Below are positions 15,675-23,753 of a stretch of DNA of 64,000 bases, piece after piece. Both the position numbers and the translations under genes were made by a program. The stretch lies in the NCBI GenBank assembly GCA_016185205.1, contig JACPOA010000019.1, positions 1 through 64,000 on the forward strand, read 5' to 3'. The stretch's first letter is position 1, and each line of letters opens with the position of its first letter. The stretch comes from Hyphomicrobiales bacterium (lineage in GTDB: Bacteria; Pseudomonadota; Alphaproteobacteria; Rhizobiales; Xanthobacteraceae). Below the pieces are notes generated by a model. That model searched no databases, was not told the DNA's origin, and saw nothing but the letters and a program-made list of their open reading frames with translations.

Positions 15675-16640
15675 TTACTTATGCTCCACCGGCGGGGTGC
15701 CGTGGGTGTGGAACGAGGCGATGGTCTGCAAGCCCCAGGCCTGGCCCTTCTTGCGCTCGGCCTCGGTCCAGCGGATCGGCTTCCAGTCCGGCGCCAGCAC
15801 CAGCCGCGCGCCGGCGCAGGCGACCTCCACGCGATTGCCACCCGGCTCGTACACATAAAGAAAGAACGTCTGCTGGATGGCGTGCTTGTGCGGCCCGGTC
15901 TCGATGAACACGCCGTTTTCGAGAAAGACGTCGGCGGCGCGCAGCACGTCCTCGCGCGAATCGAGCGCGTAGGTGACGTGGTGGAAGCGGCCCTTGGTGC
16001 CGGTATGGTCGCGCGTATAGGCGAAGTCGTAGGACTTGTTGGTCGCGGTCATCCACATGGCGGCCTCGCTGCCGTCGTCGAGCACGATCTGCTCGGTCAG
16101 CATAAAGCCGAGATAGTTCTCGAAGAATTCGCGGTTGGCCTTGATGTCGACTGCCAAGCCGTTGAAGTGGTCGAGGCGGCGCACATTGCAGCCGCGCGCC
16201 GGATAGCGCTGCGCCTGGTTCTTGAGCGCCGGCTTCTTGTCGGGCTGCGCGTCGTACCATTCGGTCTCGTAATAAAGCTCGACCGTGTGCCCATCCGGGT
16301 CCTTGCAGACGAAGGTCTTGCCATGGCCGAGATCGCCGTCGCTCCAGCCAACATCGAAGCCGGAGCCTTTGAGCGCCGCCGCGCGCCGCTCCAGCGCCTG
16401 CGGGCTACGGGTGCGGAAGGCGCAATGGCCCATGCCGGAGGTCTTCGCGGCGGTGAGCTTGAGCGAAGTGCGTTCGTAGTCGTCCCAGCCGCGCAAATAG
16501 ACGCTGTCGCCCTTCTCGCCGCTCTGGGTCATACCCATCACGTCGATGAAGAATTGGCGGCTCGCGTCGAATTTCGGCGTCAGGATTTCGACATGGCCGA
16601 GATGGGCGATGTCGCGTAGGGGTTCGGGCTGCGTCGTCAT
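15675..16640 (-). CDS. Extradiol ring-cleavage dioxygenase, catechol 2,3-dioxygenase type (VOC)
   Basis: A two-domain type I extradiol dioxygenase of 321 aa. The N-terminal VOC domain begins IAHLGHVEILTPKFDASRQF. The C-terminal catalytic domain shows the Fe(II) triad in order: His in RRLDHFNGLAVDI, His in GRFHHVTYALDS, and Glu in YVYEPGGNRVEVACAG, which also matches the extradiol signature. It should open catechol-type rings by meta cleavage, in the cytosol. It is the second gene of the leftward operon, 3 nt after the methyltransferase gene. This supports aromatic degradation; the actual catechol is unknown. Confidence 0.9.
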   Translation of the reverse strand: MTTQPEPLRDIAHLGHVEILTPKFDASRQFFIDVMGMTQSGEKGDSVYLRGWDDYERTSLKLTAAKTSGMGHCAFRTRSPQALERRAAALKGSGFDVGWSDGDLGHGKTFVCKDPDGHTVELYYETEWYDAQPDKKPALKNQAQRYPARGCNVRRLDHFNGLAVDIKANREFFENYLGFMLTEQIVLDDGSEAAMWMTATNKSYDFAYTRDHTGTKGRFHHVTYALDSREDVLRAADVFLENGVFIETGPHKHAIQQTFFLYVYEPGGNRVEVACAGARLVLAPDWKPIRWTEAERKKGQAWGLQTIASFHTHGTPPVEHK

Positions 16641-16643
16641 GGA

Positions 16644-17327
16644 TTAATTCTGCCGAACCGCGCGGGTGAAGGCCAGGACCAAATTATTCGCCGGCATGGC
16701 CGTCATGTCGGCAGGCGTCAAGCCGGCCAGTTCCGCGCGTTCGTTCAAATCGCGCACATCGCGCACGCCCCAGTCCGGGTTTTCCGCCTTCAAAGTGGCG
16801 TCGAAGGCGGCATTGCTCGGCGCGGTATGCGCGCCGTCCCGCATGAACGGGCCATAGACGAACAGCCGGCCGCCGTCGCGCAGGGTGCGTCCGGCGCCGG
16901 CGATGAGGTTTTGCGACGCGGACCAGGGCGAGATGTGCAGCACGTTGATGCAGACGATGGCCGTGAGCGTGCCGCCGGCTTGCCCATCCGCCGTCCAGGT
17001 CCAATGCGGATCGGCGAGATCGATACGCTGCGGCGCGCGCAGGTTGGCAAGGCCGGTATGCTGGCGCCAGGCGGCGATGCTGGCGAGATGCGGCGGGACG
17101 ATATCGCTCGGCCACCAGGTGAGGTGAGGCGTGCGTCCCGCGAAGGCGGTGATGTGCTGCCCGGTGCCGCTGCCGAGTTCCAGCACGTCTCCGGTCTGCT
17201 GGCTCAGAAAACCGCCGATCGCGGACCAGATGGCATCGTGATTACGGTGAAAAGCCGGGCCGTCCAGCCGGCCATCGGGCGCGGGTGGCTTGCCTAGCTT
17301 TCCGTATTCGACGATGAAGTCCGGCAT
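16644..17327 (-). CDS. DUF938 SAM-dependent methyltransferase-like protein
   Basis: A 227-aa class I methyltransferase-fold protein of the DUF938 family. It begins MPDFIVEYGKLG, has SAM motif I in DVLELGSGTGQHITAFA (about residues 46-62), WWPSDIVPPHLASIAAW, and a C-terminal DLNERAELAGLTPADMTAMPANN. The track start at 17390 adds an unrelated leader; the Met at 17327 matches where the family begins. It is the first gene of the operon and 3 nt upstream of the dioxygenase gene. No DUF938 substrate is established. Confidence 0.87.
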   Translation of the reverse strand: MPDFIVEYGKLGKPPAPDGRLDGPAFHRNHDAIWSAIGGFLSQQTGDVLELGSGTGQHITAFAGRTPHLTWWPSDIVPPHLASIAAWRQHTGLANLRAPQRIDLADPHWTWTADGQAGGTLTAIVCINVLHISPWSASQNLIAGAGRTLRDGGRLFVYGPFMRDGAHTAPSNAAFDATLKAENPDWGVRDVRDLNERAELAGLTPADMTAMPANNLVLAFTRAVRQN

Positions 17328-17560
17328 GGTTGCAATGAGGCGCAATTGCGTGACTCGGCGCAATTTGCCCTTGCCGCGTGGCGCGGTCAAAGGCGATTGA
17401 GCGGGCCGATTCTTGAACCGGCAAGGGGATTACGCCGGCCGGCTTCGTTGTTTTTACGGGTATGATCGGGCAATATATCCCACCTTAGCGGGCAAAGCCG
17501 TGACCTGTCCGCTATCGTGGGGCGTTAAGGACCGGCTAAAATAGAATCTGGGAGGACAAA

Positions 17561-18577
17561 ATGCGCAGACTTTATATGACACTGGCGGTGCTTGCCGCCG
17601 CGGCGCTGACATTGCCGGGCGCGGCCAATGCACAGCAGAAGATCACGATCGGCATCCCGACATCGCCGCCGAACATCGTCCACATGCCGGTGATCGTCGC
17701 CAAGGAACTCGGCCTTTATAAGAAAGCCGGGCTTGACGTCGACATCGTCTCGCTCGGCGACGGCGTAAAGGTTTTCCGCGCGCTGTTGGCCGGCAACATC
17801 GAGCTCGGGCTGACCCCCGGTGCGCCGACCATCATCGGCATCTCGAACGGCGCTGCCGTGAAGGCCCTGTCCGCCAATCTGCCCAAGCTCGAAGCCTCGA
17901 TGGTCGTGCGCGCCGACATCAAGACCATGGAGGATCTCAAGGGCAAGCGCATCGGCATCCAGGAGCCCGGCGGCTTCGCCGACATTTTGAGCCGCAGCGT
18001 GCTGCGCGCCGCCAAGCTCGACCCCAAGGAAGTGAATTTCGTCAGCATTGCGAGCGAAGACGTGCCGGCACTCGTCGCCAACCAAGTCGACACCGCCATT
18101 CTCCACGTCGAGCAGGAAATGCTGGCGAAGTCGAAGGTGCCGGATCTGCATGCTATCGCGCGTATGTGGGTGCTGCAGCCGAAGACGCTCTACACCTACT
18201 TGTCCGCGACAGAAAAGACCATCAAAGAGAAACCCGCGATCGTGCAAGCCGTCGTAACCGCCAATATCGAGGCAACGCGGGCGATGTACACCGATCGCGC
18301 CAAGATCATCCCGATTTTGGTCAAGCAGACCGGCTATCCGCAGCCGATCCTGGAGCAGAGCTTTGACTACATGGTCAAGGAGTGCATCTGGGATGCCAAT
18401 AGCGGGCTCAGCGCGGAGCGGACCGATTTCACCGCCGACCTGATGACAAAGGTCGGCAACATCAAGCCGGGTAAGACGCCGAAGTACGAAGACATCGTCG
18501 ATGCGAGCTTCGCCAAGAAAGCGATCGCGCAGCTTGGCGAATGGAAAGGCCCGGTTTGCCCGACAGCGGCGTTCTAA
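17561..18577 (+). CDS. ABC importer substrate-binding protein, NMT1/TauA type
   Basis: A periplasmic receptor of 338 aa behind a good ribosome-binding site (GGGAGGA). The signal peptide ends at ANAQ/Q near residue 25. Family features are PNIVHMPVIVAKELGLYKKAGLDVDIV, RALLAGNIELGLTPGAP, MEDLKGKRIGIQEPGGFAD and ALVANQVDTAILHVEQE. A permease gene follows on the same strand after 90 nt. No ATPase gene is adjacent, so the ATPase must come from elsewhere. It is divergent from the methyltransferase-dioxygenase operon, so the transporter may supply that operon's substrate. Confidence 0.9.
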   Translation: MRRLYMTLAVLAAAALTLPGAANAQQKITIGIPTSPPNIVHMPVIVAKELGLYKKAGLDVDIVSLGDGVKVFRALLAGNIELGLTPGAPTIIGISNGAAVKALSANLPKLEASMVVRADIKTMEDLKGKRIGIQEPGGFADILSRSVLRAAKLDPKEVNFVSIASEDVPALVANQVDTAILHVEQEMLAKSKVPDLHAIARMWVLQPKTLYTYLSATEKTIKEKPAIVQAVVTANIEATRAMYTDRAKIIPILVKQTGYPQPILEQSFDYMVKECIWDANSGLSAERTDFTADLMTKVGNIKPGKTPKYEDIVDASFAKKAIAQLGEWKGPVCPTAAF

Positions 18578-18667
18578 AGAGCCGTTCAGCCAATGCCTGC
18601 GGGCGCCGCCTTGCGGTGGCGCCTGCCGCACTGGGGATGCCGGTGACGGCACGAAGAAAGGATAACG

Positions 18668-19495
18668 ATGACCATCGCCGATGAAGCTCACACCGGTGCT
18701 ATTGCCAGCGGCAGGCAATCCTCTGCCGCTGCCAAGACGCCGTGGTGGGAGAGCCCGGCGCTTTTTCGCTATGGCTTCGTGGTTGTCATTTTGATCGGCT
18801 GGGAAGCTGTCGCGCCCTTTATCAGTCCGATCTTTTTCACTTCTCCGAGCCAGATCGCGGTTGCCTTCTATGAGACCGTCGTTTCCGGCGAGCTGCCGTA
18901 TTTTCTGGCGCAGAGTCTGGAGGTCATGGTCTATGGCCTGGTCATCGCCATCGTGGTCGGCATTGCTCTCGGCGTGGCGATGGCGCGCCTGCGCTGGCTC
19001 GATTGGGCGCTCGATCTGCCGATCAATGCACTCTATGCAATGCCGTTGGTCGCGGTGGTCCCTCTGCTGGTGCTGTGGTTTGGCATCTATCTGAAAGCCA
19101 AGATCATCGTCGTGTTCCTGTTCGCGGTGTTCCCGCTGCTCATCAACACCTATCAGGGTGTGCGCGAATGCGACAAAGGCCTGCTGGAGGTCGCGCAATC
19201 GTTCCGTTCGAGCGAGTGGAGGACGTGGCAGGATGTGCTGCTGCCCTTCGCCGTGCCCTATATCATCGCCGGCATCCGCCTCGCCATCGGCCGCGGGCTG
19301 ATCGGCATGATCATCGCCGAGTTCTACACCACCATCTCCGGCCTCGGTTTTATGATCACCAAATACGCCAACGTGTTCGCGATGGACAAAACCTTCGTGC
19401 CGGTGATCGTGCTGATGGTGCTGGGCGTTTCGCTCACCACATTGCTGAAATGGGCCGGGCGGCGCATCGCGCCCTGGAGTCACGGCAACCGCTGA
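18668..19495 (+). CDS. ABC importer permease, SsuC/TauC type
   Basis: An inner-membrane permease of 275 aa. About 30 polar residues precede the first helix (YGFVVVILIGWEAVAPFI), several more helices follow, and the EAA loop reads LEVAQSFRSSEWRTWQDVLLP with PYIIAGIRLAIGRG behind it. An AAGGATAACG leader gives the ribosome-binding site. It pairs with the receptor gene just upstream; the expected ATPase gene is missing, since the next gene is an oppositely oriented pilin gene. Confidence 0.9.
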   Translation: MTIADEAHTGAIASGRQSSAAAKTPWWESPALFRYGFVVVILIGWEAVAPFISPIFFTSPSQIAVAFYETVVSGELPYFLAQSLEVMVYGLVIAIVVGIALGVAMARLRWLDWALDLPINALYAMPLVAVVPLLVLWFGIYLKAKIIVVFLFAVFPLLINTYQGVRECDKGLLEVAQSFRSSEWRTWQDVLLPFAVPYIIAGIRLAIGRGLIGMIIAEFYTTISGLGFMITKYANVFAMDKTFVPVIVLMVLGVSLTTLLKWAGRRIAPWSHGNR

Positions 19496-19539
19496 GCGAC
19501 CGCGGCGTAGCGGTCGTGCGCGATCGCAATGCGCAACAA

Positions 19540-19563
19540 AAAGCCGCCGTTGCCGGCGGCTTT
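19540..19563. terminator. Bidirectional terminator hairpin
   Basis: A perfect 10-bp stem AAAGCCGCCG/CGGCGGCTTT with a 4-nt loop, A-rich before and T-rich after. It lies between the permease gene and the convergent flp pilin gene. Confidence 0.8.
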
Positions 19564-19589
19564 CTGCATTGGGTGCGTCGTTGCGACGC

Positions 19590-19751
19590 TTAATGCAGCT
19601 GGGTCGATATGCTGGTGAACTTATCATTGAGCGTGGAGCCCAGCCCATTGACCACGGCGATGATCGCAATCGAAATGCCGGCGGCAATGAGGCCGTATTC
19701 GATCGCGGTGGCGCCGTGTTCATTTTTCAAAAACGCAACAAGCTTCGACAT
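19590..19751 (-). CDS. Flp/Fap family type IVb pilin
   Basis: A 53-aa pilin, too short for the ORF track. It reads MSKLVAFLKNEHGATAIEYG followed by a long hydrophobic stretch LIAAGISIAIIAVVNGLG. The G/ATAIEYGLIAA block is the hallmark of Flp pilins: prepilin peptidase cuts after the Gly, and the Glu at +5 aids assembly. GGAG lies 9 nt before the ATG. No tad/cpa export genes are in the window, so it is an orphan pilin here, presumably used by a Tad system elsewhere. Confidence 0.92.
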   Translation of the reverse strand: MSKLVAFLKNEHGATAIEYGLIAAGISIAIIAVVNGLGSTLNDKFTSISTQLH

Positions 19752-20142
19752 TCGGCATACTCCATGACGGTAGCGATATGACGGTAGCGACCGTATTGGA
19801 GTAGCGCTCCATATGTAAAAATACGGTTGGCGCGCACAGCCAAAACTGTCGGAAAAAGAATACGGCAGTCGATGAAAGTTTTAGTCAGATGCGCGAATAA
19901 ATTTCGCTAATGCGTCGCAAATGGCGATAGAGCCCAAATAGGTCATTGAAAAACCCCACCACTGTGCTTGTGTCTGTCAGCCGACACATCGGCCACGCAG
20001 TCCACTCTGTCCGCTACCCGACAGACAGACGACGGGAGGCGCCTAGCATTTAGTTTCTGAACCCCGCAGCAGGCGCTGATTCGGCGCGCTGGTAAAAATG
20101 TTGCGGTTTCTCGCCCTATCCGACGGGCTTGGAGAAACGCAT
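19752..20142. other. Intergenic regulatory region between flp and the Crp/Fnr gene
   Basis: A 391-bp divergent non-coding region. It contains a 14-bp tandem duplication (ATGACGGTAGCGAT, 19764-19790). An inverted repeat CCGTATT/AATACGG (19791-19826) encloses a smaller GGAG/CTCC stem near the flp promoter side. A long-range pair TGTCTGTC/GACAGACA lies around 19972 and 20022. It is AT-richer than the flanking genes and should hold both promoters; no exact -35/-10 pair is claimed. Confidence 0.5.
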
Positions 20143-20856
20143 ATGGATGCCAGCGTCGCCCCGGTCGGGACCAATGGCCTTTTGGAAAGATTGTCCGCCA
20201 AAATGCAGGCGTCGCTGGCGCCGCATCTGCGCCGGGCCAAGCTCGCGCAAGGCGTGGTCCTGCACGAAGCCGGCGAAGCCATCACCAGTGTTTATTTTCC
20301 AACGAGCGGAATGCTGTCGATGCTCGCCGTGCTGCAAAGCGGCGAGGCGATCGAGACCGGCATCATCGGCCGCGACGGCTATGTCGGCGGCTATTTCGGA
20401 CCGCGCGGCTGGCGTTCGTCCGGCCATGCGGTGATGCAGTTGAACGGCGAGGCGTTGACGCTCAATGTGCGCCATTTCAAGAAGGCCTACGGCACCAGCG
20501 AGGACTTCCGCAATCTGATCAACGGTTATCAGTCGGTGGTGTATTTCCAGGCGCAGCAGACCGCCGCCTGCCAGGCGCTGCACCAGGTCGAGGCGCGCAT
20601 GTGCCGCTGGCTGCTGCAAGCGCAGGACGCGGTCGGCGGCGAGGTGCTCAATCTGACCCAGGAATTCCTCTCGCATATGCTGGGCGTGCGCCGCACCAGC
20701 GTCTCGGGCAGCGCCAACAAACTGCAAGAGGAAGGCCTGATCACCTATAAGCGCGGCGTCATCCGCATTCTCGATCGCAAGGGCTTGGAAAAACGCTCGT
20801 GCGAATGCTACGGCGCCGTGCGCGCCGCGTTCGCCGGCGCCCTGCCGCTCAAATAA
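20143..20856 (+). CDS. Crp/Fnr family transcriptional regulator
   Basis: A 237-aa regulator. An N-terminal cyclic-nucleotide-binding-like beta roll (VVLHEAGEAITSVYFPTSGM, AIETGIIGRDGYVGG) leads to a C-terminal winged helix (LTQEFLSHMLGVRRTSVSGSANKLQEEGLITYKRGVIRILD). The Arg-Ser cAMP contacts of true Crp and the N-terminal Fe-S cysteines of Fnr are not apparent, so the signal is unknown. The ATG at 20143 is chosen over 20098 because GGAG lies 9 nt before it. The gene stands alone and ends in a terminator. Rhizobiales carry many such stress or redox regulators. Confidence 0.88.
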   Translation: MDASVAPVGTNGLLERLSAKMQASLAPHLRRAKLAQGVVLHEAGEAITSVYFPTSGMLSMLAVLQSGEAIETGIIGRDGYVGGYFGPRGWRSSGHAVMQLNGEALTLNVRHFKKAYGTSEDFRNLINGYQSVVYFQAQQTAACQALHQVEARMCRWLLQAQDAVGGEVLNLTQEFLSHMLGVRRTSVSGSANKLQEEGLITYKRGVIRILDRKGLEKRSCECYGAVRAAFAGALPLK

Positions 20857-20880
20857 GAAGCCGCCGTTTCCGGCGGCTTC
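20857..20880 (+). terminator. Rho-independent terminator of the Crp/Fnr gene
   Basis: Starts at the base after the stop codon: 10-bp stem GAAGCCGCCG/CGGCGGCTTC, 4-nt loop, then TTT. The stem core is the same as in the terminator at 19540-19563. Confidence 0.85.
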
Positions 20881-21049
20881 TTTCAGATCAGCCGTGGTGG
20901 TGTGGTCACTTGAGCTGGAGCCGAGTGCCACAACTCTAGCGAGCACGCGTTAAAGAAAATTTTTGCAGCCAGTTAAAATTGGCGGCGAATACGTTTTCCA
21001 CTGTTTGGCGGTTCTGGGCGATAAATTGCCGTTATGACCTGCGGCCTAT

Positions 21050-21742
21050 TCAAACATCTTCCGGCTTATCGACATACACCAGCCCAGCCTTCGCCAGCCC
21101 CTCGCGCATTTTGTACATGTCGAGGCTGAGTTCGCCGGCGACCAGCCGTTTGCGCTTGCCGTCCTCGTCGTCGTGGCGCTTCTGCGCCTTGCCCGCCGTC
21201 TCGACCGCGAGGTTTTTAGGTACCACTACGACGCCGTCGTCGTCGGCCACCACCACGTCGCCCGGCTCGACATTGACGCCCGCGCACACCACCGGAATAT
21301 TGACCGCGCCGAGCGCGGCTTTCACCGTGCCCTTGGCTGAGATCGCCCGCGACCAGACCGGGAAACCCATCTCTTTGAGCGCCTTCACGTCGCGGGCGCC
21401 GGCATCGATGATCAGCCCGATCACGCCGCGCGCCACCAGCGCGGTTGCCAGCAATTCGCCGAACATGCCGTCGGTATTGTCGGACGTGCAGCCGACTACC
21501 AGCACGTCGCCCTTCTGACATTGCTCCACGGCAACGTGGATCATCCAGTTGTCGCCCGGCTGCGCCAGCACGGTGACGGCGGGGCCGGCGATCTGCGCGC
21601 CCGCCCAGACCGGCCGCATATAGGGCTTCATCAGCCCGCTGCGCCCGAGCGCTTCATGCGCGGTGGAGACGCCGACGGCGCCGAGCGTGCCGATGGCGTT
21701 GCTGTCGGCGCGTTTGATGGTACGGACGACGACGGGTTTCAT
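21050..21742 (-). CDS. RraA-like aldolase, probable CHA/HMG aldolase (LigK/GalC type)
   Basis: A 230-aa protein of the RraA-like fold. The class II pyruvate aldolase motif appears as the early Gly of DGMFGELLATALVARGVIGL with the paired Arg-Asp in IIDAGARDVKAL; these bind divalent metal and pyruvate enolate in 4-carboxy-4-hydroxy-2-oxoadipate aldolases. GVNVEPGDVVVADDDGVVVVP is the other family block. The ATG at 21742 follows an ATCGGAGGAAAC ribosome-binding site; the longer track ORF is not supported. Close by lie a Bug receptor gene and a PIG-L/GalB-like gene, which supports a role in the last step of protocatechuate-4,5 or gallate meta-cleavage, giving pyruvate and oxaloacetate. Confidence 0.82.
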   Translation of the reverse strand: MKPVVVRTIKRADSNAIGTLGAVGVSTAHEALGRSGLMKPYMRPVWAGAQIAGPAVTVLAQPGDNWMIHVAVEQCQKGDVLVVGCTSDNTDGMFGELLATALVARGVIGLIIDAGARDVKALKEMGFPVWSRAISAKGTVKAALGAVNIPVVCAGVNVEPGDVVVADDDGVVVVPKNLAVETAGKAQKRHDDEDGKRKRLVAGELSLDMYKMREGLAKAGLVYVDKPEDV

Positions 21743-21809
21743 TTTGTTTCCTCCGATTTCAATCCGTCTCCCTTCGAGGGCCACCAGCGGACTTTCGTTC
21801 GCGTGTCCG

Positions 21810-22790
21810 CTAGTTCGCGGCGACACCCGCGTCCCTGAGGACCTTGCCGTAGCGCTCCGTGTCACTCTTGATGATCGCGTCGAATTGCGCTGGCGAATTA
21901 GGGGCGGGAATCGAGCCGTAAGTGGTCAGCTTTTCAACCACGTCCGGCATTTTCAGCACTTGGGCGATGTCTTGGCTGACCTTGGTCAGGACTTCGGGCG
22001 GCGTTCCGGCGGGCGCCAACATGCCGAACCACGACTCATACTTGTAATCCGGCACCGCGGCTTCCGCGATGGTCGGAACATCCGGGAGCTGGGGCGCGCG
22101 CTTGTCGGAATTGATGGCGATGGCGCGGACTTTGCCGGCGGCGCTCAGTTCGCGGGCGTTGGGAATGGGAGCAAAATACATTTGGACGTCGCCGCGGATC
22201 ACCGCGGTGGTCGCGTCCGGCACGCCCTTGTAGGGAACATGGACGATGTTGATCTTGGCGCCTTGCCTGAAAATCTCGGCAGACAGAAACGAGGTGCTGG
22301 CGACACCGGCCGACGAGAAATTGAGCTTGCCCGGCGAGGCGTTCGCCAGCGCAATAAACTCCTTGAGGTTTTGGGCCGGAAGGTCAGTAGGTACGATCGC
22401 GACCAGCGGCACCGAGGCGATGACCGTCACCCCGGCGAAATCCTTCACCGGATCGAACTGAAGGCCCTTGTTGATGACGCCCGCGATCGTGTGGCCGTTG
22501 GATGTCAGCATCAAGGTATAGCCGTCGGGCGCGCTCTTCGCCACGGCAGTCGTCCCAGGAAGACCGGGGCGGTTTTCTACGACAACCGATTGCTTCCACA
22601 TGGTGCCCAGTTTGTCGGCTAGCACACGAGCAAGACCGTCGGTGATGCTGCCGGCGCCGAACGGGACGACAATGGTCACTGTCTTGTTCGGATAGGATTG
22701 CGCCGCGACCTCGGAGGTCTGCAACAGCACACCGGAGCTAGCTAAAGCGGTGGCCACCACTGCGAACCAGCATTTTCGAAACTGCTCCAT
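21810..22790 (-). CDS. Bug/TctC-type tripartite tricarboxylate receptor
   Basis: A periplasmic receptor of 326 aa in the Bug family. The signal peptide ends near EVAAQ/S (residue 31), and QSYPNKTVTIVVPFGAGSITDGLARVL is the family's N-terminal signature. VVVENRPGLPGTTAVAKSAPDGYTL, PYKGVPDATTAVIRGDVQMYF and GMLAPAGTPPEVLTKVSQDIA follow. The ATG at 22790 has a GGGGAGGAAG ribosome-binding site. No TctA/TctB membrane genes are near, as is common for Bug proteins. It sits between the aldolase and hydratase genes on the same strand, so it probably binds the organic acid feeding that pathway. Confidence 0.92.
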   Translation of the reverse strand: MEQFRKCWFAVVATALASSGVLLQTSEVAAQSYPNKTVTIVVPFGAGSITDGLARVLADKLGTMWKQSVVVENRPGLPGTTAVAKSAPDGYTLMLTSNGHTIAGVINKGLQFDPVKDFAGVTVIASVPLVAIVPTDLPAQNLKEFIALANASPGKLNFSSAGVASTSFLSAEIFRQGAKINIVHVPYKGVPDATTAVIRGDVQMYFAPIPNARELSAAGKVRAIAINSDKRAPQLPDVPTIAEAAVPDYKYESWFGMLAPAGTPPEVLTKVSQDIAQVLKMPDVVEKLTTYGSIPAPNSPAQFDAIIKSDTERYGKVLRDAGVAAN

Positions 22791-22959
22791 AAAACTTCCT
22801 CCCCTTGTTTTTTTAAGCGACTGCCGTGACACCGCTCGACCGGTTTTCAAGCTCCGATTTAAGCAGAAATCGATTTCAACCGATATCTCCCGATAATCGC
22901 CTAGGGTGTCTTTTTTCATCCGATAGCGACCATTTAGTGGAAAGAGCGTTCACACCCTA

Positions 22960-23682
22960 TCACCCGAGCGTCTCCTCCACCGTGGGGAACACCCGCTGAT
23001 AGGCCTCGCCATAGGTCATCGGCACGCCGGTGTTGCGGCTGCCCTGGATGCCGCGGTTGAGCGCGACGCGTTCGTAATAGGCCCACAGGTGTTTCTGCGC
23101 GGCCAGAATCTGGAACGCCTTGTATTTCTGCTCCCATACCTCGTCGATTTTCAGAATGAGGTTGGGCTTGTAGTTGCACATCTCCGGCTGGTGCGGCTCG
23201 AACAGGAACACCGGCGGCGCGGAGTATTTGTATTGCGCGCCAGGCTTATGACCCATGGCCTGCGCCACCACGCGCGTCTCCTGCGCGAAATGCGCGGCAT
23301 TGGGGTGATCGAAGTTATACGGGTCTTCGAGCGCGTGGCTGAGCACGAAGGACGGGTTGAGCTCGCGGTAGATGTCGACCATGCGGTCGAAATGCTTGTC
23401 GTTGAGCTTGAGCGGATAGTCGCCGCAGTCGAAAAATTCGATCTCGGCGCCGAGCAGGGCTGCCGCGCGCTCGGCCTCGTCCTTGCGCCCGGCCTTCACT
23501 TTTTCCAGCGTGGCACCGGCTTCCTTCCAGGCGAACTGGCTCTCGCCGCGCTCGCCGAATGACAGGCAGGCGATCTTGACCCGGTATCCTTTTTTGGCGT
23601 GCAGCGCGATGGCGCCGCCCGCGCGCCAGACGAAATCGCCGGGATGGGCGGTGACGACGAGTCCGGTCTTCTGTTCCGGCAT
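22960..23682 (-). CDS. PIG-L family protein, probable 4-oxalomesaconate hydratase (GalB type)
   Basis: A 240-aa protein of the PIG-L/LmbE zinc-dependent fold. The metal motif is LVVTAHPGDFVWRAGG (residues 8-23), with Gly where AHPDD is usual, and the distant histidines lie in DHPNAAH. GalB of Pseudomonas putida, a 4-oxalomesaconate hydratase, belongs to this family; together with the RraA-like aldolase this fits the gallate/protocatechuate-4,5 route. It is the first of three leftward genes (hydratase, receptor, aldolase). The alternative is an N-acetyl-sugar deacetylase, less likely from the context. Confidence 0.75.
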   Translation of the reverse strand: MPEQKTGLVVTAHPGDFVWRAGGAIALHAKKGYRVKIACLSFGERGESQFAWKEAGATLEKVKAGRKDEAERAAALLGAEIEFFDCGDYPLKLNDKHFDRMVDIYRELNPSFVLSHALEDPYNFDHPNAAHFAQETRVVAQAMGHKPGAQYKYSAPPVFLFEPHQPEMCNYKPNLILKIDEVWEQKYKAFQILAAQKHLWAYYERVALNRGIQGSRNTGVPMTYGEAYQRVFPTVEETLG

Positions 23683-23753
23683 GGCCCTTGATAACTCCCT
23701 TTTCCGTGGACGTTCTTTAAACTAAGTAGGGCCCAACAGAAAGCCTACCTGCC

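Noticed and set aside
17525-19723. 732-aa minus-strand ORF
   Set aside because: Opposite the receptor and permease genes, which have signal peptide, motifs and ribosome-binding sites; the antisense product is Arg/His/Asp-rich without motifs.
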